A DNA stretch of 64,000 bases from Streptomyces malaysiense (GTDB lineage Bacteria > Actinomycetota > Actinomycetes > Streptomycetales > Streptomycetaceae), in contig NZ_LBDA02000024.1 of NCBI RefSeq assembly GCF_000980885.2, positions 1 through 64,000 of the forward strand, given 5' to 3'. The position numbers and the translations under genes are program-made. Shown here one piece after another: positions 17,401 through 25,656 of the stretch. Positions within the stretch are counted from its first letter, which is position 1, and each line of letters begins with the position of its first letter. The notes under the pieces are model-generated. The model was given only the letters and a program-made list of their open reading frames with translations, did not search any database and had not been told where the DNA came from.

Positions 17401-20400
17401 CGCCGCCACCGCCGTCGGAGACGGTCTGGGAGGTGACGTCGCCGTCGTCGTCGTAGACGGTGGTGGTGACGGGGCTGTGCGTGGCGCCGGTGACGCGGTC
17501 GGTGAGCTGCGGGTCGTGGATCTCGGCCACCTGGTCGGCGGCGTTGTAGGTGTAGGTGGTCGTCAGACCGTTCGGATAGGTGTCGGAGACCACCTTCTGC
17601 GTGGCGACCCGGCCGAGGCCGTCGTAGGTGTAGGAGGTCACCAGGCCGATGGCGTCGGTGGTGGAGGCCACGTCGCCGTCGGAGAAGTAGGAGACGTGGT
17701 TCACCGAGCCGCCGGGGCTGGTGGTCTGGACCGGCAGGCCCGCGGGCACCGTCCCGCCGTCGGCCGACGGATAGGTGCTGGTGCCGTCGCTGTACACGGT
17801 GCTGGTGGTGCGGCCGTTGGGGAAGCCGGGGACCGCGGGGCCGGTGACCGCCGTCTGATCGCCCGCGGAGTCGTAGGCGTAGGACGTGAGATACGTGTTG
17901 TCGGTCGCGGACGACGAGCGGCCGTCGCGCACGGTGAGCAGTTGGTCGTTGCGCGGGTCGGCGGTGGTCAGCTGCTGCGTCGTGTCGTCCGGGTAGTACG
18001 TGTAGTACACCGTCGAACAGTGGTCGGCCGCCTGGTCCTGGCAGGTGGTGGAGGACACCACGTTGCCGCGCACGTCGTGGCCGGTGACGGTCATCGCCCC
18101 GTTGGGGTCGGTGACGGTGTGCTCGAAGCCGGCGGTGTCGTAGCCGAAGCGGTTGGTGTTGCCCAGGCCGTCGGTCTCGCTCAGTTCACGATCGCCGTGC
18201 AGGAGGTCGTAGGTGTAGGTGAGCGTCGAGCTGGTCGGAGAGGTGACCTTCACCGTTTTGACCGGCAGCAGGCCGGTGGAGTTCCGCGCGGACCGGAACT
18301 GCTCGTCCACGTCGGCCGCGGACAGCTGGGAGCGGTAGAAGGCGACCTCGGCGATCGATCCCTTGAAATAAGTCGCGTAACCGGTGTTGCTGCTGGTGTT
18401 GTTGTGGGTTTCGTCGGGCCAGTAGCCGCCGATGTAGCCCGCCCCCACGTACGTGTACGACTGGCCGGACATGGCGGCGGTGCCGCTCTGACTGCCGACC
18501 AGCTTGTCGTCCAGGTACAGCGACTGGCCGGTGGCCGAGGTCGACATCACGACGTGGTGCCACTTGCCGTCGGTCACCGCGGACGCGGAGGTCAGTGGCT
18601 TGCTCGTGCCGCCGGAGAACCAGAACTCGCCGTGCAGCTTGCCGCTGCTGCCCACGTAGAGGGCCGGTGTGTAGGAGCCCGGCGTGGTCCCGTTGGTCAA
18701 CGGGTCCTTGGACGCGGCGAACAGCACACCGTTCGCGGTCGACGTCTTGAACCACATGCTGACCGACTCGGCGCCCGAGCCGGGCACCGTGCCGCTGGGC
18801 AGCGCCACGTTCGAGGCGGTGCCGTCGAACGACGCGGTGGTGTGGTCGCTGAACGGCCCGCCCGCGCCGAGTGTCACCCCGTTGTACGTCCCGTCGCCGC
18901 CGCGCGTCTCGTCCAGTGCCCGTGCGGCGCCGGCCGCCTCGCCGAAGCGGTAGTACTGGCCGGGGGCGCCGCCCAGCACCGCGCCGCGGTAGGTGTCGCT
19001 GGACCCGGCGACGGCGGGCGCACCCAGTTTCCACACGCCGCCGTTCTCGTCGGTGAGCTGGGTAAGGGCGGTGGAGTCCGAGTCGTACGTCATCGCCGCG
19101 TACGTCTTGCCGGACGGGCGCTTGACGGACGTGAGCAGACTGGTGGCGTGCGTGCCGTACTTGTACAGGTCGCTGACGTCGGCGGCGACCAGCGGACGGC
19201 TGTACCAGGAGACATCGGCGATGGAGCCGTTGAAGTAGGTGGCGTAGCCGGTGGCGGAAGAGGTGGAGTGGTGCGGCTCGTCGGGCCAGCTGCCGCCGAG
19301 GAAGCCGGTGCCGAGGTAGTTGTAGACCTGGTTCTTGCCGAAGGCCGTCGCGCTCTTGATGGAGACGGTCCCGGAGACCGAGCCCACCTTGGCGCTGTCC
19401 AGATAGAGGCTCTGCGAGTTGCCCGCGGCCGACAGCACGACGTGGTGCCACTTGCCGTCGGCGACGGAGGCGGCGGACACGATCGGGGCGGCGCCGCCGC
19501 TGTACCAGAACTCGGCGTTCAGCTTGCCGTCGGTGCCGACGTAGATGGAAGGCGTGTAGAAGCCGGCGGCCTGACCGGAGCCGATGGGCTGCGAGGCGTA
19601 CGAGTAGAGGACTCCCGGGCCCTGGGAGGTCTTGAACCACAGGGAGATGGCACCCGAGTCGGTGTCGTTGCCGAGGTTCTTGGGCAGCGAGACGTCGGAG
19701 GAAGCGCCGTTGAAAGAAGCCGCCGTGGCGGTGGAGCCGGTCAGCGGACCGGCCGCGCCGAGGGTGACGTTCTCGTAGGTGGCGTCGGTGGTGCCCTCGT
19801 TGGCCAGGACGCTGTCCTCGGCCGTGCTGCCGGAGGACTCCGACAGCGGCCAGTACGTGTGCGGATCCAGGTCGAGTGAGGCGGTCCGGTACGGCGAGGC
19901 GCTGCTGTAGTCGTAGGTGGTGCACTTGGTGGTGGACAGCGGCGAGCACACGCTGGTGAGCCGGTCACCGCTGTAGCCGTAGGTCCATGTCTCGGTGGTG
20001 GCCGGTTCGCCGGGCGTCACCGGATCGGTGGTCACGGTCGCGACATGCGCGGCCGAGGCGCCGGTGGGCGTGGACCAGGTCAGGCTGAGGGAGCGGCCGG
20101 AGACGGCGGACGCCATCTTGGTGATGTGGCCGCTGGTCCAGGTGAACGTCACCGAGCGGCCGTTGGCGTCGGTCACCGAGGTCAGGCCGTAGGCACCCGA
20201 GCCGAGGGACTGGGTGAAGGTGTAGACGGTGTCGTCCTTGTCGGTGAGCGTATAGCCGCCGCTGACCGACTTGAACGTGGCGAACCGTCCGTTGCCGGGT
20301 GTGAAAGTGCCGTCGCCGTTCTTGCCGTAGCCGACCTCGGAGCCGTCGGGGTAGGTGACGAAGACGCTGGAGACCGCGCCGGAGGCCGTGTAGTGCTCGG

Positions 20401-22546
20401 TGGCCCTGGCGTCGAAGATGCTCGACCAGGCAGCGCCGAACGCGCCCGTCCAGCGCGGGTCGCGGGAGTTGTAGTCGCGCTCGACGTCGAGGGACGGGCC
20501 GACGGTCGAGATGGACGCGTCGGTGTCGCTCGTCGTGTAGTTGCGGCTGGTGGGGTCGAAGCCGTGGTCGCTGCTGTTCTGCGACAGACCGGAGGTGATG
20601 ACGGTCTGCGGCACCTGGACCGACATCGCGTACGGCGTCGCCGGGGAGTACAGGTTGGTGGCGGAGTCGTACGCCTGTACGGCCCAGGTGTAGGACTTGC
20701 CCCAGGCGAGTTTGCCGGCCGGCACGGTCCAGTCACCGGTGGAGACCAGGCCCGAGTCGGCGACCTTGGTGCCGGAGGAATCGAAGACCTGGAAGAGGTA
20801 CTGGTTGCCGCTGCCGCTCGTGGAGTTGGCGCCGCCGGCCCATGCGGTGAGCTCGGGCGTCGTGGTGTGCTCGACCGCGTTGTTGTCGGGGAACTGCTCG
20901 TAGAGCTGCGGCGGGGTGTTGCCGGTGTACGTGACGACGATGTGCGGGCCGTCCGCCGGGTCGTTGAACGAACCGAACTGCTTCCAGTGCAGGCTGTCGG
21001 TCGTCGACGCGTACACGGCCAGGCCGTAGTCCTTGGTGGTACCGCTGAACCAGCCCTGGATGGCGGACGTGGACAGAGGGACCCGCAGCCAGTCGCCGAC
21101 CGTGCGGTCACCGGAGGTGTTGGCACACGCGTCGGGCACGCTCGGCGTGAGATTGCCGATGGAGGAGCCGTACGAGGGGCCGGGGTAGCTGGTGACGGTC
21201 TCCGGACTCCAGGCCTGGGTGACGAGGGCGACGTCGAACCGCTCGGCGGTGCAGGTGGCGGCCCAGGTGTCGAAGATGTCCAGGTGCGCGTCGCTGACGG
21301 TGGCGCCGCCGGCGTCCCAGCCGGTGTACCAGTGGTTGACGAAGCTGTTCGCCTTGTGGGTTCCGGCGTCGTAGGAGCCGACCTTGATGGTCTGCTCGAA
21401 CGAGTGGTCGCCGGAGTTGCCGGACTCGGCGTAGGTGGTGGTCCAGCCGTCGTCGATCTGCGGATCGACGGTGACCGGGAAGACGCGTCGCGAATCCCGC
21501 AGCCAGTCCTCGCCGAGGGTCACCTTCAGGGCGTAACCGCCCTTGCCGTGCACGAGTTCGGTGGTGACGTCGTGGGTGGTGGCCGGGTCGCCGGAGCGGG
21601 GGTCGACCTTCGAGTCGAAGGCGTATTCCGGGGGGATGCGCTCGACGGTCCTGCCGGTGCCGTCGCGCAGGTCGATCCAGCCGTCGGTGTGCTGGACGGG
21701 CTTGAGGCCCTTGAGACTGAGGGGGAACGTCCACGAGTTTCCGGCGTCCGCGGAGTGCAGGACGATCGATTCCTTCACGCCGGTACCGGTGGGCGACAGC
21801 TTCAGATCGGTGCCGTGGAGGACGTTGTCATAGGTGACGGTGGAGCCGTGAGCGGTGCCCTTGACGGGCTGCGCGCCCCGCAGGGTGTAGGCGACGCGGT
21901 GACTGTCGTCCGTGGCGAGCGAGGCGAGGGCGGGGTCGGTGGCCCTGGCACCGAAGTCGACGGCGGTGGAGTTGGCCTTCTCGTGCCAGCGCCCGTCGGG
22001 GCCAGCCCGCACGTCCACGTCGATGGGCGCCCATCTTCCCTTGCTCACCTGATAGTTGACGGGCTTGTTGTAGATGTCACGGGTGATGGAGCCATCGGCG
22101 TTGTCGTAGACGATCTCGTTGCGGGTGGACTTGGTCCCGCTGCGCCTGCTCGTCTTCGCGTCGAAGTGACCACCCACACTGCGGCCACGCCTCACCGTGG
22201 CGGTGTGCGCCTGGTAGGCGGACAGTTCGCCACGCCCCTTGCCCGGCTTGCGACCCGCGCCGCGGTGCGCCGCGGTGGCCGTGGCGGACACGTGGTGGCG
22301 GTGGCCGGCCGCGGTACCGGACTCCTGCCGGGGCAGCCGGCCCCAGTGCGGGTCGGTGAGCCAGCTCTTCAGCGAGCTCATGCTGAGGCTCGGCATCGAG
22401 AGCCGGCCCAGTTCCATTCCCTCGGCCGCGGCCTGATTCGTCGTCAGCATCAACGCGAGCGCGGTCAGGACGAGGACCGCGACCCGCCGCCGCGCACGGT
22501 GCGCACGGCCGGCGGGGCGGATACGGCGGAACGGCCGGATGCGCAC
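11429..22546 (-). CDS. Giant secreted Rhs/YD-repeat polymorphic toxin with Hint domain
   Basis: About 3,705 residues. GTG 22546 is chosen because it gives a Sec signal peptide (basic RIRPFRR region, hydrophobic AVLVLTALALMLTT, AAA-E cleavage) and has GGAG upstream. Order: DNRLRE-like domain (~355-515); DUF6531-like entry (~680); laminin-G-like domains at ~885-1110, ~1195-1405 and ~1940-2140; dozens of YD repeats (GYDxxGRLxxxT) between; Rhs core ending GDNPMEGTDPSG (~3015); a basic then hydrophobic pretoxin segment; a Hint domain (KCETHSFTGATRVLMADG ~3332 to VLVHNC ~3573); and a 132-residue toxin of unknown class. The repeats form a cocoon that carries the toxin, and Hint frees it. The frame is intact throughout. 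Confidence 0.92.
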   Translation of the reverse strand: MRIRPFRRIRPAGRAHRARRRVAVLVLTALALMLTTNQAAAEGMELGRLSMPSLSMSSLKSWLTDPHWGRLPRQESGTAAGHRHHVSATATAAHRGAGRKPGKGRGELSAYQAHTATVRRGRSVGGHFDAKTSRRSGTKSTRNEIVYDNADGSITRDIYNKPVNYQVSKGRWAPIDVDVRAGPDGRWHEKANSTAVDFGARATDPALASLATDDSHRVAYTLRGAQPVKGTAHGSTVTYDNVLHGTDLKLSPTGTGVKESIVLHSADAGNSWTFPLSLKGLKPVQHTDGWIDLRDGTGRTVERIPPEYAFDSKVDPRSGDPATTHDVTTELVHGKGGYALKVTLGEDWLRDSRRVFPVTVDPQIDDGWTTTYAESGNSGDHSFEQTIKVGSYDAGTHKANSFVNHWYTGWDAGGATVSDAHLDIFDTWAATCTAERFDVALVTQAWSPETVTSYPGPSYGSSIGNLTPSVPDACANTSGDRTVGDWLRVPLSTSAIQGWFSGTTKDYGLAVYASTTDSLHWKQFGSFNDPADGPHIVVTYTGNTPPQLYEQFPDNNAVEHTTTPELTAWAGGANSTSGSGNQYLFQVFDSSGTKVADSGLVSTGDWTVPAGKLAWGKSYTWAVQAYDSATNLYSPATPYAMSVQVPQTVITSGLSQNSSDHGFDPTSRNYTTSDTDASISTVGPSLDVERDYNSRDPRWTGAFGAAWSSIFDARATEHYTASGAVSSVFVTYPDGSEVGYGKNGDGTFTPGNGRFATFKSVSGGYTLTDKDDTVYTFTQSLGSGAYGLTSVTDANGRSVTFTWTSGHITKMASAVSGRSLSLTWSTPTGASAAHVATVTTDPVTPGEPATTETWTYGYSGDRLTSVCSPLSTTKCTTYDYSSASPYRTASLDLDPHTYWPLSESSGSTAEDSVLANEGTTDATYENVTLGAAGPLTGSTATAASFNGASSDVSLPKNLGNDTDSGAISLWFKTSQGPGVLYSYASQPIGSGQAAGFYTPSIYVGTDGKLNAEFWYSGGAAPIVSAASVADGKWHHVVLSAAGNSQSLYLDSAKVGSVSGTVSIKSATAFGKNQVYNYLGTGFLGGSWPDEPHHSTSSATGYATYFNGSIADVSWYSRPLVAADVSDLYKYGTHATSLLTSVKRPSGKTYAAMTYDSDSTALTQLTDENGGVWKLGAPAVAGSSDTYRGAVLGGAPGQYYRFGEAAGAARALDETRGGDGTYNGVTLGAGGPFSDHTTASFDGTASNVALPSGTVPGSGAESVSMWFKTSTANGVLFAASKDPLTNGTTPGSYTPALYVGSSGKLHGEFWFSGGTSKPLTSASAVTDGKWHHVVMSTSATGQSLYLDDKLVGSQSGTAAMSGQSYTYVGAGYIGGYWPDETHNNTSSNTGYATYFKGSIAEVAFYRSQLSAADVDEQFRSARNSTGLLPVKTVKVTSPTSSTLTYTYDLLHGDRELSETDGLGNTNRFGYDTAGFEHTVTDPNGAMTVTGHDVRGNVVSSTTCQDQAADHCSTVYYTYYPDDTTQQLTTADPRNDQLLTVRDGRSSSATDNTYLTSYAYDSAGDQTAVTGPAVPGFPNGRTTSTVYSDGTSTYPSADGGTVPAGLPVQTTSPGGSVNHVSYFSDGDVASTTDAIGLVTSYTYDGLGRVATQKVVSDTYPNGLTTTYTYNAADQVAEIHDPQLTDRVTGATHSPVTTTVYDDDGDVTSQTVSDGGGGDQARTKTWAYDGYDHVATESDANAAEGATNGDTTTYTYDASGDKTKEVDSAGNEIDYTYDDNGKLLTQSLMYTGDPVDPQTASPLTESSRAYDPSGRLASVTDAMGNTTSYTYTDDGLLATATRTSADGTSSYVLESDGYDTAGNLVSKTTDNGETVTDYKVDAASRTTSTTLDPTGVDRVSTVSYTPDDDIATENDQDPSGYDRTTTNSYDAMGNMLSETLYGDASGHPSGWWKLNQTSAATVTDSSGTGNTAQATGVTWTGDAASFAGTSGQQIATNGPVLDTTASYTVSAWVNMSSLPTHNATVVAQTGTTNSAFMLQYNYAHSSAPTWSMLQTSSDSTGPSFPAAYAATTPSSGTWTHLVGVYDATNGAVQIYVDGTLSGSGTNATPWGATGPLTIGQAKYAGGPSDLLPGSVSDVQVYPRALSASEVSSLYGKGRTGGTVGSSTERTTKWTYDKRGLPTSETDAETHTTDYAYDEAGNLAVTTAPAVQAEPDGTQAGAVTVRPVTTSGFNTFGEAVEEQDPDGLTTTTAYDADGNKVSETLPPYTPAGASTADPGTTVWTYDSQGDQTSVTTPGGRTTRYLYDQMGNLARITEPDNTTTHATYDADGEESTATDATGAQTRATYDYLGRQATSTVLERYPSTRTLTTQYHYDVTSGNPYGAHLASVVTPGGVTTTYGYDRTGETSSVTDGSGNTTRYAYDFAGDRTKTTLPDDTYTVTDYNADGDPTATRGYDAAGNLLTNSSQTYDGVGDVTSTTDARGHTSQFTYDAAGTLTQEVQPVDASTSITTTFGYDAAGNRTRFTDGRGNSWRYSYTPWGQQEKVIEPTTAQYTSAADSTTTYAYDADGLPTSVTQPGGVTTSMAYDTAGRLKSASGTGADAATATRSFSYDADGRVLSADTAEAGTAGAVDHQAATHDAFTYDDRGDLLTASGSAGSSSFTYTDDGQTASRTDAAGTTNYGYDTAGRLSSLNDAATGTQLTYSYGKLNELTSIKYGSTGQTRSFGYNSRHELTSDVMTQGASTLASFAYGYDENGNLTSKTTAGVSGASANTYTYDWADRLTSWNDGTTTTQYAYDASGNRIRNGSDVYTYDERDQLTSDGTHSYGYSARGTMTQESSTAGTAAFKADAFGNQIVADTQSYTLDATGRNITDTDTTHNSSRTFQYSGADNTIVSDGDNTYTYDPAGGVIGIKPTGGSGMLALTDLHNDVVGTFTSGATALSGSATYSPLGKVISDSALVGHLGFQSGWTEPGTADVGTASRWYDPGTGQFLNKDTVSPSAVPNSAAANPFAYVGDNPMEGTDPSGHCSWWTGSCETQAFHSAVRHVTHAARAVKSYGEHLWHKGVAVARSVVHRVKRQAGKYLGYVRDGYRATVRFTRRIYYYSSRRVRRWGGSVRQWARSAYRGASSRIKRWGRSAKSHLQSLKKTAGSMLRGAKNLAAAAGRKLESGARTAYSATVSAVKTAGTFIKHHAAAITSMAVSVVVFAGCEAATGGVGTVVCAAAAGAAGSLVEQGFKCGEKGGSACSVKSFAVSAAEGIATGVAFDGLGRLGGKLLAKAAPKALKVVGGLFGRGEQAEAESAARDAAGDAGSGGGSDGPSSTQSRSGEDASGKPVKCETHSFTGATRVLMADGRVKAIDQVKVGDVIADSVPGAKTVEAHKVTAVIVTHTDHDFVDLTIRKTAQPAAEGAARPALKAGTKSLAGKLARKAARKAAFGLAASAAVLGALSASHHHDAADQPTTAPVAAVSAAGPVHQDRTGAAAPAHQSGPGAAEAGNLGARLTTTFHHPFYDETRSAFVDAQHLTAGDILQTPTGTAQITSVRLYHAHTTTYDLTIGTLHTYYVLAGATPVLVHNCGVTRGGNESTYSISHDASGSGVIADLDSDGILTMMMHNNPDKGSPLRGKAMFDEVMGHFGDRVQGVQGIWVYGDNLGGFNEAVRGGASLVSAAKGTWTGRQAARYGFTRARIDEAVPRLDGDFQQVLATFRR

Positions 22547-22819
22547 GACAACGACTCCAACAGACAAGAGACACAGAAACGGAGGGATCTTGTCTGCTGT
22601 GAGCAACATGTGAACAGGCCGAAAAGATGATCAAGGTCTGAACTTGACCGCCGCTTACCGAACCTGTCGACTATTCGCCAAGTGTCCGATTCCTTCCTGT
22701 GGACTTCTTGGTAGATCGATCACCCGTGCGAGCAACTACCGTTGCCCGATCGTGACTCACCGTGCCTGGAACGTAGATGAGGCCTCGGCGGAGCAGGAAG
22801 CCTCGTCCGCGCCTTCCGT
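22547..22819. other. Intergenic region upstream of the Rhs gene
   Basis: About 270 bp, holding the Rhs promoter region on the minus strand and the 3' flank of the response-regulator operon. No clear terminator hairpin or dyad was found. Confidence 0.4.
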
Positions 22820-23488
22820 TCAGCTGATACCAGGGCGGGCGAGGCCCTGGTCGTAGGCGAAGATCACGGCCTGGACGCGGTCACGGGCACCGATCTTGGC
22901 CAGGACGCGGCCGACATGCGTCTTCACCGTGGACTCGGACACGACGAAGCGCGCGGCGATCTCGCCATTGGTCCAGCCCTTGCCGATGGCGACGAGAATC
23001 TCGCGCTCACGCTCGGTCAAGGAGGCCAGGCGCGGGTCCTCGCCCGCGTCACCTCTTCTGACAGGCACGTGCCGGGCGTACTCGTCCAGGATGCGACGGG
23101 TGAGGGCCGGCGCGATCACCGCGTCGCCCCCGGCGACCGCCCTGATTCCGGCGAGGAGTTCCTCCGGGCGTGCGTCCTTGAGGAGGAAGCCGCTGGCCCC
23201 GGCCCGCAGGGCGGCATGCACGTACTCGTCGACGTCGAAGGTGGTCAGCACGAGGACCCTGGAACGCCCCCCGGCCTCGACGATCCGGCGGGTTGCCTCG
23301 ATGCCGTCCATGCCGGGCATCCGTACGTCCATCAGCACGACGTCGGGACGGAGTTCGGCGGTCCTGCGGACGGCCTCGGCACCGTTCGCGGCCTCACCGA
23401 CCACCTCCGTCTCGGGCATGGAGTCGAGCAGCACCCGGAAGCCGTAGCGCTGCAGCTGCTGGTCGTCCACGACGAGCACCGTGGTCAC
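22820..23488 (-). CDS. NarL/LuxR-type response regulator
   Basis: 222 residues from GTG 23488, which overlaps the kinase stop (GTGA). The receiver domain (1-120) has the acidic pair in VVDDQQ, phospho-acceptor Asp in VVLMDVRMPGMDG (~52), Thr in VLTTFD and Lys in GFLLKDARPEELL. The C-terminal LuxR helix-turn-helix reads LTEREREILVAIGKGWTNGEIA ... SESTVKTHVGRVLAKIGARDR. It is the last gene of an operon with an ABC transporter and the partner kinase. It probably controls that operon through the TACCGCGGTA sites near 26700. Confidence 0.92.
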   Translation of the reverse strand: MTTVLVVDDQQLQRYGFRVLLDSMPETEVVGEAANGAEAVRRTAELRPDVVLMDVRMPGMDGIEATRRIVEAGGRSRVLVLTTFDVDEYVHAALRAGASGFLLKDARPEELLAGIRAVAGGDAVIAPALTRRILDEYARHVPVRRGDAGEDPRLASLTEREREILVAIGKGWTNGEIAARFVVSESTVKTHVGRVLAKIGARDRVQAVIFAYDQGLARPGIS

Positions 23489-24795
23489 CGGGTGCCTCCC
23501 CGCGATGTCAGGTCGAGGGCGGCCTCCACCGCCCACCCCCCGTCGGCCGCGGGCCCGGCGCTCACGGTCCCTCCGTACAGCGCCGCTCTTTCGTGGATAC
23601 CCACCAGTCCGTGTCCTTCCTCGTTCCGTGGTCCGGCGGGCCCGGCCGGACCGTTGTCCCGGACCCGTATGACGAGCCGTTCGTCCCCGGCGACGACCGA
23701 CAGGTTCACCCGGGTGCCGGCACCGGCGTGCTTCAGGGTGTTCGTCAGGGCTTCCTGGACGATGCGGTAGACCGTCAGCTGCATTCCCCGGTCCAAGGCG
23801 TCCACCTCGCCGACCGTGCGGTAGACGATCTCCAGTCCGGCGGTGCGTACTCCGTCGCAGAGCGTCTCGATGTCCGCGAGACCGGGCTGGGGGCTGAGTT
23901 CCGGTGCCTGGCGGGCGCCGTCCGACGCCTCCCGCAGGACGCCGAGCACCCGGCGCAGCTCGCCGAGGGCCGTCCGGCCGGTGTCGCCGATGAGTCGCAG
24001 AGCCTCTTTGCCGCGTTCGGGAGCGGTGTCCGTGGCGTACGCGCCGGCGTCGGCGAGGGTGATGATGACGGACAGGTTGTGGCCGACGATGTCGTGCATC
24101 TCCCGGGCCACCCTGGCACGCTCCGTGGCGGTGGCCAGTCTGATGCGCTGGTCACGTTCCGTCTCCAGCCGCGCCGCCCGCTCCCGCAGCCCCGCGAGCT
24201 GCGCCCGGCGCGTACGCACCACCAAGCCGACGGCCAGGGCAGCGATCATCGTACTCAGCAGGAAGAACAGGGCGTCCCAGACCGAGACGGCCGGCGAGAC
24301 CCGCACCGCGACCAGCACCATCCCCGCCGCCATGACCCCGCAGGCCCACGGCAGCCGCCGCAACCGCCCGTGCAGGGCCAGGCTGTAGAGGGCGACGAAC
24401 AGGGCGACGTCGGCGCGCAGCGCGGCACCCAGCGACCACTGCACGACGAAGACGACGGCGATGGCGGCGAAGGCCGCCAGAGGCCGGCGCCGCCGCCACA
24501 GCAGCGGCAGTACCAGACCGGCCTGCAGGGCCAGCACCGCCGCCAGGGGGAGCTGGGTGAAAGCGAACTGGAACCTGTGCCGCTCGTCCCCGTCCCCGTC
24601 CCTCGCGCCGCCGTGGTGCAGCAGGTCGGGCAGGCAGAACATGAGAAGGACCAGCACCACCACCGCGGTGTCCAGCACCCATGGGCGGGCCCGGTCGGCC
24701 TGGCGGAGCCGCTGGCCGATCCGGGCGAACCGGGCGACCAGCGGTCCCATTCCGCTGACGTCGTCAGTGCTCATGCTGGTGGTCGAGGTCGTCAC
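23485..24795 (-). CDS. NarL-type sensor histidine kinase
   Basis: 436 residues. Several N-terminal membrane helices (~40-180) with short loops act as an intramembrane sensor. The HisKA_3 box ERARVAREMHDIVGHNLSVI carries the phospho-acceptor His. The HATPase domain shows NTLKHAGAGT and RVRDNGPAGP ... GHGLVGIHERAALYGG. It lies 18 bp after the ABC permease and overlaps the response regulator. Kinases of this class beside drug or lantibiotic-type ABC exporters often sense membrane-active compounds. That role is an inference here. Confidence 0.92.
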   Translation of the reverse strand: MTTSTTSMSTDDVSGMGPLVARFARIGQRLRQADRARPWVLDTAVVVLVLLMFCLPDLLHHGGARDGDGDERHRFQFAFTQLPLAAVLALQAGLVLPLLWRRRRPLAAFAAIAVVFVVQWSLGAALRADVALFVALYSLALHGRLRRLPWACGVMAAGMVLVAVRVSPAVSVWDALFFLLSTMIAALAVGLVVRTRRAQLAGLRERAARLETERDQRIRLATATERARVAREMHDIVGHNLSVIITLADAGAYATDTAPERGKEALRLIGDTGRTALGELRRVLGVLREASDGARQAPELSPQPGLADIETLCDGVRTAGLEIVYRTVGEVDALDRGMQLTVYRIVQEALTNTLKHAGAGTRVNLSVVAGDERLVIRVRDNGPAGPAGPRNEEGHGLVGIHERAALYGGTVSAGPAADGGWAVEAALDLTSRGGTR

Positions 24796-24813
24796 CCGCC
24801 CATGGTGCAGGCG

Positions 24814-25656
24814 TCAGACGTCGCTGCGCACCAGCCGGTACCCCGCTCCGGCCAGCGCGAGCACCGTCCAGCCCAGGAAGACCAGCAGCCCAGCGGTGGG
24901 CGACAGGGTGGTGCTGTCGTGGGTCAGGGCGAACATCGACTCGCCCGCGCTACTCGGCAGGTAGGGACTGATGTGGTCCTGCCAGGAGCTGGGCAGCAGG
25001 GAGATCAGTCCCGGCACCAGCATCAGCGAGGCGACCAGCACCGAGATGCCGCCCGCCACCGACCGCAGCAGGGCACCCAGCGCGGTTCCGATGACACCGA
25101 CCAGGCCGAGGTAGAGGCCGGCGCCCAGCAGGCTGCGTACGACGCCCGCGTGCGTGAAGCCCATGGCGGCCGGTGTGCCGGAGACAATGGCGCTGCCGAA
25201 CCCGAAGGCGACGAACGCGCCGAGGGTGGCGACCACCAGCGCGACCAGCCCGAAGACGGCCGCCTTGGACCACAGCACGGGCAGCCGGCGCGGTACGGCC
25301 GCCAGCGTCGAGCGGATCATCCCGGTGGAGTACTCCCCCGCCGTGACCAGCACGCCGAGCACGCCGAGGGCGAGCTGCGCGAAGTTGGTGCCGAAGAGGG
25401 ACAGGCTCACGGCCGTCGCGGTGGCGAAGTCCCGGTCCCGGTGCGGGGAGCCGATACCGGACTTGTAGTGGTTCGCGGCGATGAGCCCGAAGGCGACGAG
25501 GAAGAGCAGGCCGAGGCCCAGGGTGATCCAGGTCGAGCGCAGCGACCAGAGCTTGGCCCACTCCGAGGCCAGCACGCGCCGTCCGGTCACCCGGTAGGCG
25601 GGGCGGGCCGGGGCCGCGGGCGGCGCCTCGGCAGTCGTGGTGAGGGTGGTGCTCAT
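24814..25656 (-). CDS. ABC-2 type transporter permease
   Basis: 280 residues with six predicted membrane helices (for example LGLGLLFLVAFGLIA, LALGVLGVLVTAGEY, LLVFLGWTVLALAGAGYRLV). It has the N-terminal RRVLASEWAKLWSLRST and mid-protein GEYSTGMIRSTLAAVP typical of actinobacterial ABC-2 exporters. It overlaps the ATPase gene by four bases (ATGA) and will pair with it. The substrate cannot be read from sequence; drugs, peptides or lipids are usual for the class. Confidence 0.9.
   Translation of the reverse strand: MSTTLTTTAEAPPAAPARPAYRVTGRRVLASEWAKLWSLRSTWITLGLGLLFLVAFGLIAANHYKSGIGSPHRDRDFATATAVSLSLFGTNFAQLALGVLGVLVTAGEYSTGMIRSTLAAVPRRLPVLWSKAAVFGLVALVVATLGAFVAFGFGSAIVSGTPAAMGFTHAGVVRSLLGAGLYLGLVGVIGTALGALLRSVAGGISVLVASLMLVPGLISLLPSSWQDHISPYLPSSAGESMFALTHDSTTLSPTAGLLVFLGWTVLALAGAGYRLVRSDV

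Noticed and set aside
13670..19879. 2,069-codon open frame antisense to the Rhs gene
   Set aside because: A GC and YD-repeat artefact: repetitive Arg-Val-Gly composition, no ribosome site, no domain; the Rhs frame on the other strand is clearly coding.
11429..22546. Periodic sequence of the YD-repeat region as a tandem DNA repeat or CRISPR array
   Set aside because: Periodicity comes from degenerate coding repeats; there are no identical short repeats with constant spacers.
20045..22630. 861-codon rightward frame opposite the Rhs N-terminus
   Set aside because: Antisense shadow of the Rhs codon pattern; ends in the Rhs promoter region.
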